Below, in pieces: positions 55,293 through 64,000 of a stretch of 64,000 nt of DNA (within the stretch, counting starts at the first letter, position 1; every line of letters begins with the position of its first letter). The DNA is from Microcella alkaliphila (lineage in GTDB: Bacteria > Actinomycetota > Actinomycetes > Actinomycetales > Microbacteriaceae). The notes beneath the pieces were generated by a model. The model saw only the letters and a program-made list of their open reading frames with translations, was not told the DNA's origin and ran no database searches. Position numbers and translations under genes: made by a program. The stretch is taken from the NCBI RefSeq assembly GCF_002355395.1, contig NZ_AP017315.1:1426001-1490000 (forward strand). The letters are read 5' to 3'.

Positions 55293-56132
55293 TCAGCCGC
55301 GAGGGCTACTCGGCGTCCACTCCGAGGGCATCCAGTCCTGCTGGTCCATTGCGCCCGTCCAGTAGCTCGGCGGCGTCGTCAGGGACTCGGGAACGTCGGT
55401 CGCCGCGTCCTGGTCGACAAAGAAAACAGTGCGCTTGGTGCCCTGCGCGCCGGCCGCGGGCACATCAGCTGGGTTCGCCCCCGCGAGAGCGAGACCGAGA
55501 GCGGGGGCTTTGTCGGCGCCGGCGAGCACGAGCCACACCCGCTCGGAATTGCGGATCACCGGCAGGGTGAGGCTGAGGCGCCCTGACGGCGGTTTCGGCG
55601 AATCGTCGAGAGCGATGACGGTGCGGTCGTCGACGAGCGGCCCTGGCCGCTCCGGGAACAGCGAGGCGATGTGTCCATCAGGCCCGACGCCGAGGAACAG
55701 GATCGCAAATGTCGGATGCTCGGCACCGTCGCGCGCGTGCGCACGCAACTCGTCGGCATATCGGCCCGCCGCCTCCTCCAGGTCGAGGCCATCGTCGCTC
55801 GCCGGGAACGGGTGAACATTCTCGTCGGGGATGGCGACGTGATCGAGGAGCGCGTGCCGGGCTTGGGTTTCGTTGCGCTCGTCGTCGCCCCGGGGGAGCC
55901 ACCGCTCATCGCCCCACCAAACGTGAAGGGCCGACCAGTCGAGGCTGTCGCGGGCGGGGGAGTGGGCGATGGCGTCCAGCACCTCGATACCAACTGACCC
56001 GCCCGTCAAGACGACGTGGGCCTCGCCCTCGTCTTCGATGAGGTCGATCATCTTCGTGATGAACCGAGCCGCCACGCTGCCCGCAAGGGTCGTGCGGTCG
56101 GGGTGGACGAGAACGCGGCGATCGGTGCTCAC
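55293..56132 (-). CDS. pgl: 6-phosphogluconolactonase
   Basis: Hydrolyses 6-phosphogluconolactone, the second step of the oxidative pentose phosphate pathway. The 279-residue product has VVLTGGSVGIEVLDAI, VWWGDERWLPRGDDERNET (active-site region), FPASD, ILFLGVGPDGHIASLFP with the catalytic His, and RLSLTLPVIRNSERVWLVLA with GADKA. The C-terminal 35 residues (DQDAATDVPESLTTPPSYW onward) extend past the usual family end. Last gene of the six-gene operon, 34 bp after opcA. Confidence 0.95.
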   Translation of the reverse strand: MSTDRRVLVHPDRTTLAGSVAARFITKMIDLIEDEGEAHVVLTGGSVGIEVLDAIAHSPARDSLDWSALHVWWGDERWLPRGDDERNETQARHALLDHVAIPDENVHPFPASDDGLDLEEAAGRYADELRAHARDGAEHPTFAILFLGVGPDGHIASLFPERPGPLVDDRTVIALDDSPKPPSGRLSLTLPVIRNSERVWLVLAGADKAPALGLALAGANPADVPAAGAQGTKRTVFFVDQDAATDVPESLTTPPSYWTGAMDQQDWMPSEWTPSSPRG

Positions 56133-56166
56133 AGTGCTGTGGTGCCTTTCCGGTGCGGGGGAGGCG

Positions 56167-57099
56167 CTAGGGCGTCGTCGCCCCCAGCGCGCCGAAGCCG
56201 CTGAGGATCACGTCGCCGAAGGCGTCGTCGGGGTCGAGCCTACGCAATTCTTCCGCGAGGCATTCCCGAAGCGGCCTTCTGGGGAGGGCAATCTCATGTG
56301 TCGGCTGACCCGGCTGTGTGAGGGTGGCGATGCCGGGCTCGCTCCGGTCGAGCGTGATCGGACCGCTGTCACGGTGCAAGACAACGCGATGGATGCCGGT
56401 CGAGGGGTTGCCGTCGGCGACGTCGACGTCGACCGGCACACCGAGCCGAGTCTGCAGCCAGGCAGCGAGGAGCACGGTCGAGGGCGAGTCATCGGCTCCC
56501 GACACCTCAACACGGGTGATGGGCTCGAACGGGGGTTGGTCGAGGGCGGTAGCGAGCTGGGCACGCCAGAGGGTGAGGCGCGTCCACGCAAAGTCGGTGT
56601 CGCCGGGCTGGTAGCCGTCGGCGACGCGACGAAGCGCATCCAGTGGTCGTTCGTTCGACGCCGAGTCAGTGATGCGTCGCTGCGCCAACGAGCCGAGCGG
56701 CGTGTGATGAACGGCGCTCGGGCACTCTTCCGGCCACCACGTGACGACGGGGGCGTCCGGCAGCAAGAGCCCCGTCACGAGGCCGCGCTGGTCTGTCGCC
56801 GTGTCGCCGTGCGCGCGCAGGATGATGACTTCGCTGGCACCGGCGTCGCCGCCGACCCGAATCTCGGCGTCGAGACGCGATTCGGCGTCGGCGCCGTTGG
56901 TCGCGACCACGATGATGCGCATGGGATGCTCGCGCGACGCCTCATTGGCGGCCGCGATTGCGTCCTCCTCGTGGCCGATGCGGGTGGCGATGATGAGCGT
57001 CAGCACGCGGCCGAGGGCCACGGCGCCCGCTTCCTCGCGGATGCGCACGAGCGCCTTTGAGACGGCACTCGCGGTCGTGTCGGGCAGGGGGATGATCAT
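56167..57099 (-). CDS. opcA: Glucose-6-phosphate dehydrogenase assembly protein OpcA
   Basis: A 310-residue actinobacterial and cyanobacterial protein needed for full activity of glucose-6-phosphate dehydrogenase. LTLIIATRIGHEEDAIAAAN, EHPMRIIVVATNGADAESRL, LPDAPVVTWWPEECP and the C-terminal SRPLRECLAEELRRLDPDD-like RRPLRECLAEELRRLDPDDA fit the family. Its start overlaps the zwf stop by 4 bp, consistent with direct partnership. No enzyme motif is seen. Confidence 0.93.
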   Translation of the reverse strand: MIIPLPDTTASAVSKALVRIREEAGAVALGRVLTLIIATRIGHEEDAIAAANEASREHPMRIIVVATNGADAESRLDAEIRVGGDAGASEVIILRAHGDTATDQRGLVTGLLLPDAPVVTWWPEECPSAVHHTPLGSLAQRRITDSASNERPLDALRRVADGYQPGDTDFAWTRLTLWRAQLATALDQPPFEPITRVEVSGADDSPSTVLLAAWLQTRLGVPVDVDVADGNPSTGIHRVVLHRDSGPITLDRSEPGIATLTQPGQPTHEIALPRRPLRECLAEELRRLDPDDAFGDVILSGFGALGATTP

Positions 57100-58640
57100 G
57101 GTCGCCTCCAGACGCGTCCATCGCGTGCCAGCAACGCGTCGGCCGACGCCGGACCCCAGGTGCCCGGCGCATACTGCTCGGGCTGGCCCTGCGTCGCCCA
57201 GAATTCTTCGATCGGGTCGAGAATCTTCCAGCTGAGTTCGACCTCCTCGTGCCGGGGGAATAGCGGCGGATCACCGAGCAGCACGTCGAGAATGAGTCGT
57301 TCGTAGGCTTCGGGGCTCGCCTCGGTGAAGGCGTGACCGTATCCGAAGTCCATCGTCACGTCGCGGACCTGCATGCCCGCGCCCGGCACCTTCGACCCGA
57401 AGCGGATCGTCACGCCCTCGTCCGGCTGCACCCGGATGACGAGTGCGTTCTGGCCGAGCGCGGAGGTCTGCGACTCGGCGAACAGGTATTGCGGGGCACG
57501 CTTGAAGACGACCGCGATCTCGGTGACGCGGCGGCCGAGTCGTTTGCCCGCTCGCAGGTAGAAGGGCACGCCCGCCCACCGTCGCGTGTTGATGTCGAGT
57601 CGCATGGCCGCGTAGGTCTCGGTGACCGACTCGGGGTTCATGCCGTCCTCTTCGAGGAAGCCGGGAACCCACTCGCCGCCCTGCCAGCCGCTCGCGTATT
57701 GGCCGCGCGCCGTGCCGGCGGCGAGGTCTTTCGGCAGCCGCACGGCCGAGAGCACCTTTTCTTTTTCCGCGCGCAGGTCGGCGGCGTCGAACGAGACCGG
57801 CTCTTCCATCGCGGTGAGGGCGAGCAACTGAAGGAGGTGGTTCTGGATGACGTCGCGGGCCGCGCCGATGCCGTCGTAGTAGCCGGCCCGCCCGCCGACG
57901 CCGATGTCTTCGGCCATCGTGATCTGGACGTGGTCGACGTAGTTGGCGTTCCAGATCGGCTCGTAAAGCATATTGGCGAAGCGCAGCGCGAGGATGTTCT
58001 GCACCGTCTCTTTGCCGAGGTAGTGGTCGATGCGGAACACCGAGTCCGGCGGGAACACCGACTCGACCACGTTGTTCAGTTCGCGTGCCGTCGTCAGATC
58101 GCTGCCGAACGGCTTCTCGATGACGACCCGTCGCCACTGGCCGGGCTTCGCCTCCGCGAGGCCACTGCGGCGTAGCTGTTCCGTGACCACGGGGAACGAC
58201 TTGGGCGGGATCGACAGGTAGAAGGCGTGGTTGCCCATCGTGCCGCGCTCGCGGTCGAGCTCGTCGATGGTGTCAGACAGTCTCGCGAACGCATCGTCGT
58301 CGTCGAAGTCACCTTGAACGAAGCGGATGCCCGTCCGCAGTTGCCGCCACACCTCTTCATCGAAGGGGGTGCGTGCGTACTGCCGCACGGCATCGTGCAC
58401 GACCTTCTCGAAGTCGTCGCGCTCCCACTCGCGGCGCGCGAACCCGACGAGGCCGAAGCCCGGGGGGAGGAGTCCGCGGTTTGCGAGGTCGTAGACGGCC
58501 GGCATCAGCTTTTTGCGAGATAGGTCACCCGTCACGCCGAAGATGATGAGGCTGCTGGGACCGGCGATGCGATTCAGCCGCCGGTCGTCGGGGGAGCGTA
58601 GCGGGTTCATCCCCGCCGCGATCCGGTGTGGTGCGGTCAC
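57096..58640 (-). CDS. zwf: Glucose-6-phosphate 1-dehydrogenase
   Basis: Oxidises glucose 6-phosphate with NADP+, entering the pentose phosphate pathway. The 514-residue product has IIFGVTGDLSRKKLMPAVYD (dinucleotide binding), RVVIEKPFGSDLTTARELN and the active-site RIDHYLGKETVQNILALRFA. NANYVDHVQITMAEDIGVGG, RWAGVPFYLRAGKRLGRRVT and the C-terminal EAYERLILDVLLGDPPLFPR follow. GTG 58640 begins VTAPHRIAAG; ATG 58610 is a possible internal start. Overlaps opcA by 4 bp. Confidence 0.97.
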   Translation of the reverse strand: MTAPHRIAAGMNPLRSPDDRRLNRIAGPSSLIIFGVTGDLSRKKLMPAVYDLANRGLLPPGFGLVGFARREWERDDFEKVVHDAVRQYARTPFDEEVWRQLRTGIRFVQGDFDDDDAFARLSDTIDELDRERGTMGNHAFYLSIPPKSFPVVTEQLRRSGLAEAKPGQWRRVVIEKPFGSDLTTARELNNVVESVFPPDSVFRIDHYLGKETVQNILALRFANMLYEPIWNANYVDHVQITMAEDIGVGGRAGYYDGIGAARDVIQNHLLQLLALTAMEEPVSFDAADLRAEKEKVLSAVRLPKDLAAGTARGQYASGWQGGEWVPGFLEEDGMNPESVTETYAAMRLDINTRRWAGVPFYLRAGKRLGRRVTEIAVVFKRAPQYLFAESQTSALGQNALVIRVQPDEGVTIRFGSKVPGAGMQVRDVTMDFGYGHAFTEASPEAYERLILDVLLGDPPLFPRHEEVELSWKILDPIEEFWATQGQPEQYAPGTWGPASADALLARDGRVWRRP

Positions 58641-58660
58641 GTGGTGCTCCGTCCGGAGGG

Positions 58661-60256
58661 TCAGACGATCGCGGCGATGAGCGCGGCGATCGCGTCGTCG
58701 TCGGCGACGGTGAGGGTCAGAACCGGGCGTCCGTGGTCGGCGAGCACGCGGGCGTCTCCGGCCGCCTGGGCGGCGATCAGTTCCCCGAAGGTGAAGGGTC
58801 GACCCTCGATCTCGCGGTCGTTCGCCGGGGTTCCCACGATCTGCAGGAAGACGCCGTGTGCGGGGCCGCCCTTGTGGTACTGGCCCGTCGAGTGCAGGAA
58901 GCGCGGACCCCAGCCGAAGGTGACCGGACGGCCGGACTGCGCGGCGAGCGCGTGGCGGATCGCCTCGAGCTCCGGGTGGGCAAGCCTGTTGAGGTACGCC
59001 TGCACAGCGATATAGCCGTCGGCTGGGACCGCGTCGCGGAGCCGCGCGACGGCATCGGCGACCGATGTCGTGCCGGCGACCAGAGCATCCGGGCCAGTGA
59101 CGGCGATCCCGCCGTCGATGACCGCCGGTGCGACCGGCTCGGGCCGGTGATCGAGCAGGCCACGCGCGGCGACCTTGGCGCTTTCGACATCGGGCTGGTC
59201 GAAGGGGTTGATGCCGAGCAGCCGCCCGGCAATAGCGGTCGCGTACTCCCAGGTCATGAGGAGAGCGCCGAGCGAACCCGACACCTCAATCTCATGATCG
59301 GCGACCTCGCGCGTCGCTTTGCGGTCGGCGACGTGCCGCAGCACCTGAACGTCAGCGGCGCCCGAGGTGAGCTCGGGGGCGTCGACGCCGACGACGACGG
59401 GCAGAATGCCGGTGCCGTCTTTACCGGTCGACTCGGCGACGAGCTGCTCGACCCAGTCGCCCAGCCCCACGATGTGGGTTCCGTCGGCGACGATGACGAG
59501 CTTGTCGCGACGGGGGGAGGTTCCCGCGATTGCGGCGCCGAGCCGCAGGCCGGGGTTCGACTCCGAGTCGACGGCGAGCGGCAGCGACGCAGCATCCGCT
59601 TCGTCGAGCAGCGCGTCCAGGTCGACGCCGGCCAGACCGCTCGGCACCAGGCCGAAGGCGGTGAGCGCGCTGTAGCGGCCGCCGACGGTCGGGTCGGCAG
59701 TAAACACGCGGTATCCGGCCTCGTCGGACGCCTTGTGCAGCGGCGAATCGGGGTCGGTCACGATGATGATGCGCTCGGCCGGGTCAATGCCGGCCGCGCG
59801 GAACGCGGATTCGAACGCGCGCTTCTGGCTGTCTGTTTCGATGGTCGAACCCGACTTCGACGACACGACGACCGCGGTGCGGTCAAGGTCGCGGTCGACG
59901 GCTGAGGCCACCTGATCGGGGTCGGTCGAGTCGAGCACGACGAGCGGCACACCCGCGGTGCGGGTGATGACCTCGGGTGCCAACGACGAGCCACCCATGC
60001 CGCACAGCACGATGCGGTCGACGCCACGCTCGGCGAGCTGCTCGCGTAGCGCCGTGATCTCGGCGACGAGCGGTCGCGACACGGTGACGGCCTCGGTCCA
60101 GCCGAGGCGGATGCTCGCCTCGGCTTCGGCGGCCTTACCCCAGAGGCTTGCGTCGCCACCGGTGATGCGGCTCGCGACGCGATCGGCGACGAGCGTCGGA
60201 ACGTGCGCCTCGATCGCCGCCAGCGCGTCACCGCGCGCTTCGACGACGGCCGTCAT
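58661..60256 (-). CDS. pgi: Glucose-6-phosphate isomerase
   Basis: Interconverts glucose 6-phosphate and fructose 6-phosphate, linking glycolysis with the pentose phosphate pathway. The 531-residue SIS-domain protein has [38 protein letters not shown] and [60 protein letters not shown] and [13 protein letters not shown] follow. This is the actinobacterial variant found next to tal, lacking the classic PGI signature spacing. Its start overlaps the tal stop (ATGA). Confidence 0.93.
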   Translation of the reverse strand: MTAVVEARGDALAAIEAHVPTLVADRVASRITGGDASLWGKAAEAEASIRLGWTEAVTVSRPLVAEITALREQLAERGVDRIVLCGMGGSSLAPEVITRTAGVPLVVLDSTDPDQVASAVDRDLDRTAVVVSSKSGSTIETDSQKRAFESAFRAAGIDPAERIIIVTDPDSPLHKASDEAGYRVFTADPTVGGRYSALTAFGLVPSGLAGVDLDALLDEADAASLPLAVDSESNPGLRLGAAIAGTSPRRDKLVIVADGTHIVGLGDWVEQLVAESTGKDGTGILPVVVGVDAPELTSGAADVQVLRHVADRKATREVADHEIEVSGSLGALLMTWEYATAIAGRLLGINPFDQPDVESAKVAARGLLDHRPEPVAPAVIDGGIAVTGPDALVAGTTSVADAVARLRDAVPADGYIAVQAYLNRLAHPELEAIRHALAAQSGRPVTFGWGPRFLHSTGQYHKGGPAHGVFLQIVGTPANDREIEGRPFTFGELIAAQAAGDARVLADHGRPVLTLTVADDDAIAALIAAIV

Positions 60257-61362
60257 CGCGCCGCCTCGAGCGCGGCGCTCACGGTATCGAGCAGCTCGTT
60301 CCAGCTCACGATGAACTTCTCGACGCCCTCCTTCTCGAGCTTTGCCGTGACCTCGTCGTACGAGATGCCGAGCCCATCGAGAGCGGCGAGAACCTCACGG
60401 GCCTCGTCGTAGCTTCCGCTCACGGTGTCGCCGGTGATGTCGCCGTGGTCGAAGGTCGCCTCAAGCGTCTTCTCGGGCATGGTGTTGACGGTGTGCGCGA
60501 CAGCCAGTTGCGTCACGTAGAGGGTGTCCGGCAGCGCCGGGTCCTTGACGCCGGTCGACGCCCACAGTGGGCGCTGCACGTTCGCGCCGGCATCGAGCAA
60601 GGCGCGCGCGCGATCGCTGGCGAAGAGCTCCTCGAATGCCTCGTAGGCGAGTCGGGCGTTCGCGATTCCCGCCTTGCTCTTGAGCGCGAGCGCCTCCGGC
60701 GAGCCGATCGCGACGAGGCGCGCATCGATCTCTGAGTCCACGCGCGAGACGAAGAACGACGCAACCGAATGGATGCTCGCCAGGTCGTGTCCGGCTTCTT
60801 TCGCCTTCTCGAGACCGGCCAGGTACGCCTCGACGACAGCGCGGTAGCGCTCAAGGCTGAAGATGAGCGTGACGTTCACACTGATGCCGGCGGCGATGGT
60901 TTCGGTGATCGCGGTGAGACCTTCGACGGTCGCCGGAATCTTGATCATGGCGTTCGGGCGGTCGACCTTCGCCCACAGCTCGCGCGCCTGCTGCGCCGTG
61001 CCAGCGGCGTCGTGTGCGAGGCCCGGCTCGACCTCGATGGAGACGCGGCCGTCACGGCCGCCCGTGGCCTCCGAGACCCCGGCGAAGATGTCGCTCGCGG
61101 CGGCAACGTCGTCGGTGGTGATCTCGAAAACGGCGCTCGTGACGTCGGCGCCCGCTGCGGCAAGCTCGCGAATCTGCTCGTCGTACGTCGTGCCGGTCGC
61201 CAATGCCGCGGCGAAGATCGTCGGGTTCGTCGTGACACCGACGACGTTGCGCTCGGCGATCAGGCGCTCGAGGCCGCCGGACGTGATGCGGTCGCGGGAC
61301 AGGTCGTCGAGCCAGATGCTGACGCCGACGTCGCTGAGCCGGGCGGTGGGGGTGCTGGTCAT
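60253..61362 (-). CDS. tal: Transaldolase
   Basis: Transfers dihydroxyacetone units between sugar phosphates. The 369-residue long-form (actinobacterial) product has [59 protein letters not shown], the Schiff-base lysine in [36 protein letters not shown] and [21 protein letters not shown] 61362 has AAGGA upstream and gives [13 protein letters not shown]. Overlaps pgi by 4 bp. Confidence 0.96.
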   Translation of the reverse strand: MTSTPTARLSDVGVSIWLDDLSRDRITSGGLERLIAERNVVGVTTNPTIFAAALATGTTYDEQIRELAAAGADVTSAVFEITTDDVAAASDIFAGVSEATGGRDGRVSIEVEPGLAHDAAGTAQQARELWAKVDRPNAMIKIPATVEGLTAITETIAAGISVNVTLIFSLERYRAVVEAYLAGLEKAKEAGHDLASIHSVASFFVSRVDSEIDARLVAIGSPEALALKSKAGIANARLAYEAFEELFASDRARALLDAGANVQRPLWASTGVKDPALPDTLYVTQLAVAHTVNTMPEKTLEATFDHGDITGDTVSGSYDEAREVLAALDGLGISYDEVTAKLEKEGVEKFIVSWNELLDTVSAALEAAR

Positions 61363-61412
61363 GAGAATCCTTGGTGTGAGTGGTGGCGGTGCGAAAGGAG
61401 CGAGGGCGGAGG

Positions 61413-63506
61413 TCAGCCGGCGGCGAGGGTCTCTCGGGCGGCGGCGACGACCGCGTCGGTGGTGATGCCGAACTCGCGGAAGAGGGTCTGGTAGTCGGCG
61501 CTGGCGCCGAAGTGCTCGATCGAGACGATGCGGCCGCGGCCACCCACGAATCGGTGCCACGTGAGGCCGAGACCGGCTTCGACGGCGACGCGCGCCGTCA
61601 CCGTGGAGGGCAGGACGGCCTCCCGGTAGTCGGCCGGCTGCTCGTCGAACCATTCGACGCTCGGCATCGACACCACACGGGCGTGCACCCCCTCCGCGGC
61701 GAGCCGCGTCCGGGCCTCGAGAGCCAACTGCACCTCAGAACCGGTGGCAATGAGAATCACGTCGGGCGATCCGTTGGCGGCCTCGGCGAGCACATACCCG
61801 CCGCGAGCCGTGTGGCGGGCCGAGGCGAGGGTGTCGCCCTCGGCGTCCCCGTCGCCACGCTCGAACACCGGAATGTTCTGGCGGGTCAGCGCGAGGCCCA
61901 CCGGACGGTCGAAGCGCTCGAGGACGGCCAGCCACGCGTGCGCCGTCTCGTTCGCGTCCGCCGGGCGCACGATCTCGAGTCCGGGAATCGCGCGCAGCGA
62001 CGCCAACTGTTCGATGGGCTGGTGGGTCGGGCCGTCTTCACCGAGCGCCACCGAGTCGTGCGTCCACACGTAGGTGACCGGGATCCGCATGAGCGCCGCG
62101 AGGCGCACCGACGGGCGCATGTAGTCGCTGAAGATGAGGAAGGTGCCGCCGAAGACGCGGGTGCGGCCGTGCAGCGCGATGCCGTTGAGGATGGCGCCCA
62201 TGGCGTGCTCGCGAATGCCGAAGTGCATGACACGGCCGTACGGCGAGGCGGTCCATTCCTTCGTCGAGTGCTCGCTGGGCGCGAAGGAGCCGCCGTCGTG
62301 GATGGTGGTCAGGTTCGACTCGGCAAGGTCGGCCGACCCACCCCAGAACTCGGGCAGGTGCGGCGCGATCGCATTGATCACCTTGCCGCTCGCGGCGCGC
62401 GTCGACACGCTGGTGCCGCCCTCGAAGACGGGAAGCGCGTCGGCGAGGCCGTCGGGCAGCTCACCCGCTTGCATGCGGTCGAACAGGGCCTTCTTCTCCG
62501 GGTTCGCGCTCGCCCAGGCGTCAAAACGCGTCTGCCACGCAGCGTGCCGCTCCGCACCGCGTTCGACGGCCTGGCGGGTGTGCGCGATGACGGCGTCGTC
62601 GACGACGAACGTGGCCTCGGGGTCGCGCCCCATGGCCTTCTTCGTCGCGGCGAGTTCGTCTGCGCCGAGGGCCGAACCGTGGATCTTTCCCGTGTTCTGC
62701 TTGGTCGGGGCGGGCCAGCCGATGATGGTCTTCAGCACGATCAGACTCGGCTTCGCCGTCTCCGCTTTCGCCGCCTCGATCGCCGAATACAGTTCGTGGA
62801 CGTCTTCGACGTACTCGCCCGACTTCTTCCAGTCGACCTCGATGACCTGCCATCCGTACGCGCGGTAGCGCCCGGCGACATCCTCGGTGAAGGCGATGTT
62901 CGTGTCGTCCTCGATCGAGATCTGGTTCGAGTCGTAGATCGCGATGAGGTTGCCGAGCTGCTGGTGGCCGGCGAGGGAGCCGGCCTCCGACGTCACGCCC
63001 TCCTGAATGTCGCCGTCACCCGCAATGACATACACGTGGTGATCGAACGGGCTTTCCCCCGCGGGGGTGTCGGGGTCGAGCAGCCCGCGTTCGAAGCGCG
63101 CGGCGTAGGCGAAGCCGACCGCGGAGGCGAGCCCCTGGCCGAGGGGCCCGGTGGTGATCTCCACGCCGTCGGTGTGGCCGTACTCGGGGTGGCCCGGCGT
63201 CTTCGAGTCCCAGGTACGCAGAGCCTTGAGGTCGTCGAGTTCGAGCCCGTAGCCGCCAAGGTAGAGCTGCACGTACTGGGTCAGAGAGCTGTGCCCGGCC
63301 GACAGGATGAAGCGGTCACGCCCCACCCATTTCGGGTCGCTCGGGTCGTGTTGCATGACCTTTTGGTGCAGCAGGTAGGCGACGGGCGACAGGCTCATCG
63401 CGGTGCCCGGGTGGCCGTTACCGACCTTCTCCACGGCGTCGGCGGCGAGCAGGCGGCCCGTGTCGACGGCGGCGGTGTCCAGGTCGTTCCAGGTCAGTTC
63501 GGTCAT
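61413..63506 (-). CDS. tkt: Transketolase
   Basis: Thiamine-diphosphate enzyme moving two-carbon units between sugar phosphates. The 697-residue product has [20 protein letters not shown], the ThDP-binding [20 protein letters not shown] with [48 protein letters not shown] with the catalytic Glu, [19 protein letters not shown] and the C-terminal sugar-binding region. ATG 63506 is chosen from [16 protein letters not shown]; a longer open frame upstream is not conserved. First gene of the operon, 50 bp before tal. Confidence 0.97.
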   Translation of the reverse strand: MTELTWNDLDTAAVDTGRLLAADAVEKVGNGHPGTAMSLSPVAYLLHQKVMQHDPSDPKWVGRDRFILSAGHSSLTQYVQLYLGGYGLELDDLKALRTWDSKTPGHPEYGHTDGVEITTGPLGQGLASAVGFAYAARFERGLLDPDTPAGESPFDHHVYVIAGDGDIQEGVTSEAGSLAGHQQLGNLIAIYDSNQISIEDDTNIAFTEDVAGRYRAYGWQVIEVDWKKSGEYVEDVHELYSAIEAAKAETAKPSLIVLKTIIGWPAPTKQNTGKIHGSALGADELAATKKAMGRDPEATFVVDDAVIAHTRQAVERGAERHAAWQTRFDAWASANPEKKALFDRMQAGELPDGLADALPVFEGGTSVSTRAASGKVINAIAPHLPEFWGGSADLAESNLTTIHDGGSFAPSEHSTKEWTASPYGRVMHFGIREHAMGAILNGIALHGRTRVFGGTFLIFSDYMRPSVRLAALMRIPVTYVWTHDSVALGEDGPTHQPIEQLASLRAIPGLEIVRPADANETAHAWLAVLERFDRPVGLALTRQNIPVFERGDGDAEGDTLASARHTARGGYVLAEAANGSPDVILIATGSEVQLALEARTRLAAEGVHARVVSMPSVEWFDEQPADYREAVLPSTVTARVAVEAGLGLTWHRFVGGRGRIVSIEHFGASADYQTLFREFGITTDAVVAAARETLAAG

Positions 63507-63778
63507 CTCGGCGAAACAGCCTTTCCTCGAATCGGCCGGTGGGCAGGGGCGCTCCTCCGGCATCGTCTCAGCCGTGCCCGGTCATCGGCGACCGTAACCG
63601 CGATCCAGCCGGGTGCTAGGCACCCCCGTTCGAGAGACGGAATTCGGCGGTCTGCAGGCACTGCCCAGTATAGGGATGCCCGGCGCGCGCTCCGAGCGCG
63701 CTGGCAGCCACCCGGGCGCCCGCCCAGACACGCTCCCGTAGAATGGCGGGCGACCGACGCCCGTCGTGAAGAGGAGAC
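63507..63778. promoter_or_regulatory. Divergent tkt-ctaB promoter region
   Basis: The 272-bp gap holds no gene. A minus-strand TATACT (63667-63672) could be the -10 of the pentose-phosphate operon with a leader of about 150 nt, and a + strand TAGAAT (63739-63744) fits ctaB. No clear -35 elements or large dyads are seen. Confidence 0.45.
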
Positions 63779-64000
63779 ATGGACACAGCGCTCGAGCAGG
63801 TCGTCAGCCCCCCACGCCCCTCCCTCCGCCGCACGGTCACCGCTTATGTCGCGTTGACGAAGCCACGCGTGATCGAGTTGTTGCTGGTGACGACCGCGCC
63901 AGTGATGATCCTCGCGCAAGGAGGCCTTCCGAGCATCTGGCTCGTTCTGGCGACGCTTCTCGGCGGCTCGCTCGCTGCCGGTTCGGCGAACGCGTTCAAC
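63779..64000 (+). CDS. ctaB: Protoheme IX farnesyltransferase (heme O synthase), 5' part
   Basis: Cut by the right window edge; 74 codons are visible. CtaB (CyoE/Cox10) adds a farnesyl chain to heme b to make heme O for terminal oxidases. After a short polar N-terminus comes [20 protein letters not shown], the family's first membrane segment with the KPR-x-x-x-L-L signature, then a second hydrophobic segment ([20 protein letters not shown]). ATG 63779 has GAGGAG 4 nt upstream. Divergent from tkt, the usual actinobacterial arrangement. Confidence 0.92.
   Translation, partial: MDTALEQVVSPPRPSLRRTVTAYVALTKPRVIELLLVTTAPVMILAQGGLPSIWLVLATLLGGSLAAGSANAFN

Overview
This window is high-GC DNA from an actinobacterium, most likely a member of the Microbacteriaceae (Microbacterium-like); the family is inferred, not proven. 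Support comes from the gene set (rbpA, whiA, opcA, an ANTAR response regulator, the trpE / Trp-associated membrane protein / HGxxPAAW / trpCBA / lgt block), frequent GTG starts, ATGA and GTGA gene overlaps, and TAnnnT -10-like hexamers placed 6-7 nt before several start codons, as expected for leaderless mRNAs.

Bases 1-17.7 kb are conserved chromosome on the + strand: the end of rsmB, rpe, an FKBP-type prolyl isomerase, hisE-hisG-hisF-hisI, trpE, two small membrane proteins, trpC-trpB-trpA, lgt, gltB-gltD and pyk. This is amino-acid biosynthesis (histidine, tryptophan, glutamate) running into lipoprotein maturation and the last step of glycolysis.

From 17.8 to 32.2 kb lies an accessory region. 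An IS701-type element (18126-19525) sits next to a 27-bp partial copy of the 3' end of tRNA-Leu(CAA). The intact tRNA gene is at 32150-32232. The two copies bracket an island of about 12.6 kb. It holds an excisionase-like HTH protein, a membrane-anchored Mrr-type nuclease divergent from a calcineurin-like phosphoesterase, two separate hipBA toxin-antitoxin modules, a PD-(D/E)xK-type protein directly behind the first hipA, a RhuM remnant, an IS256-type element, an IS3-type element split by an IS30-type element, and a decayed IS481-type element. No integrase is visible. The mix of nucleases and toxin-antitoxin genes suggests a defence or stability island.

From 32.3 to 55.2 kb the conserved chromosome resumes: ANTAR response regulator, hotdog thioesterase, polA, DUF885 peptidase-like protein, TIGR01777 epimerase, rpsA, DUF4126 protein, coaE, uvrB-uvrA-uvrC (nucleotide excision repair), rapZ-whiA, a superoxide dismutase, gap-pgk-tpiA (lower glycolysis), secG and rbpA.

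From 55.3 to 63.5 kb the minus strand carries a pentose-phosphate operon, tkt-tal-pgi-zwf-opcA-pgl. ctaB (heme O synthase) starts divergently from tkt and runs off the right edge. Hairpin terminators lie after gltD, pyk, rpsA, the superoxide dismutase gene and rbpA.
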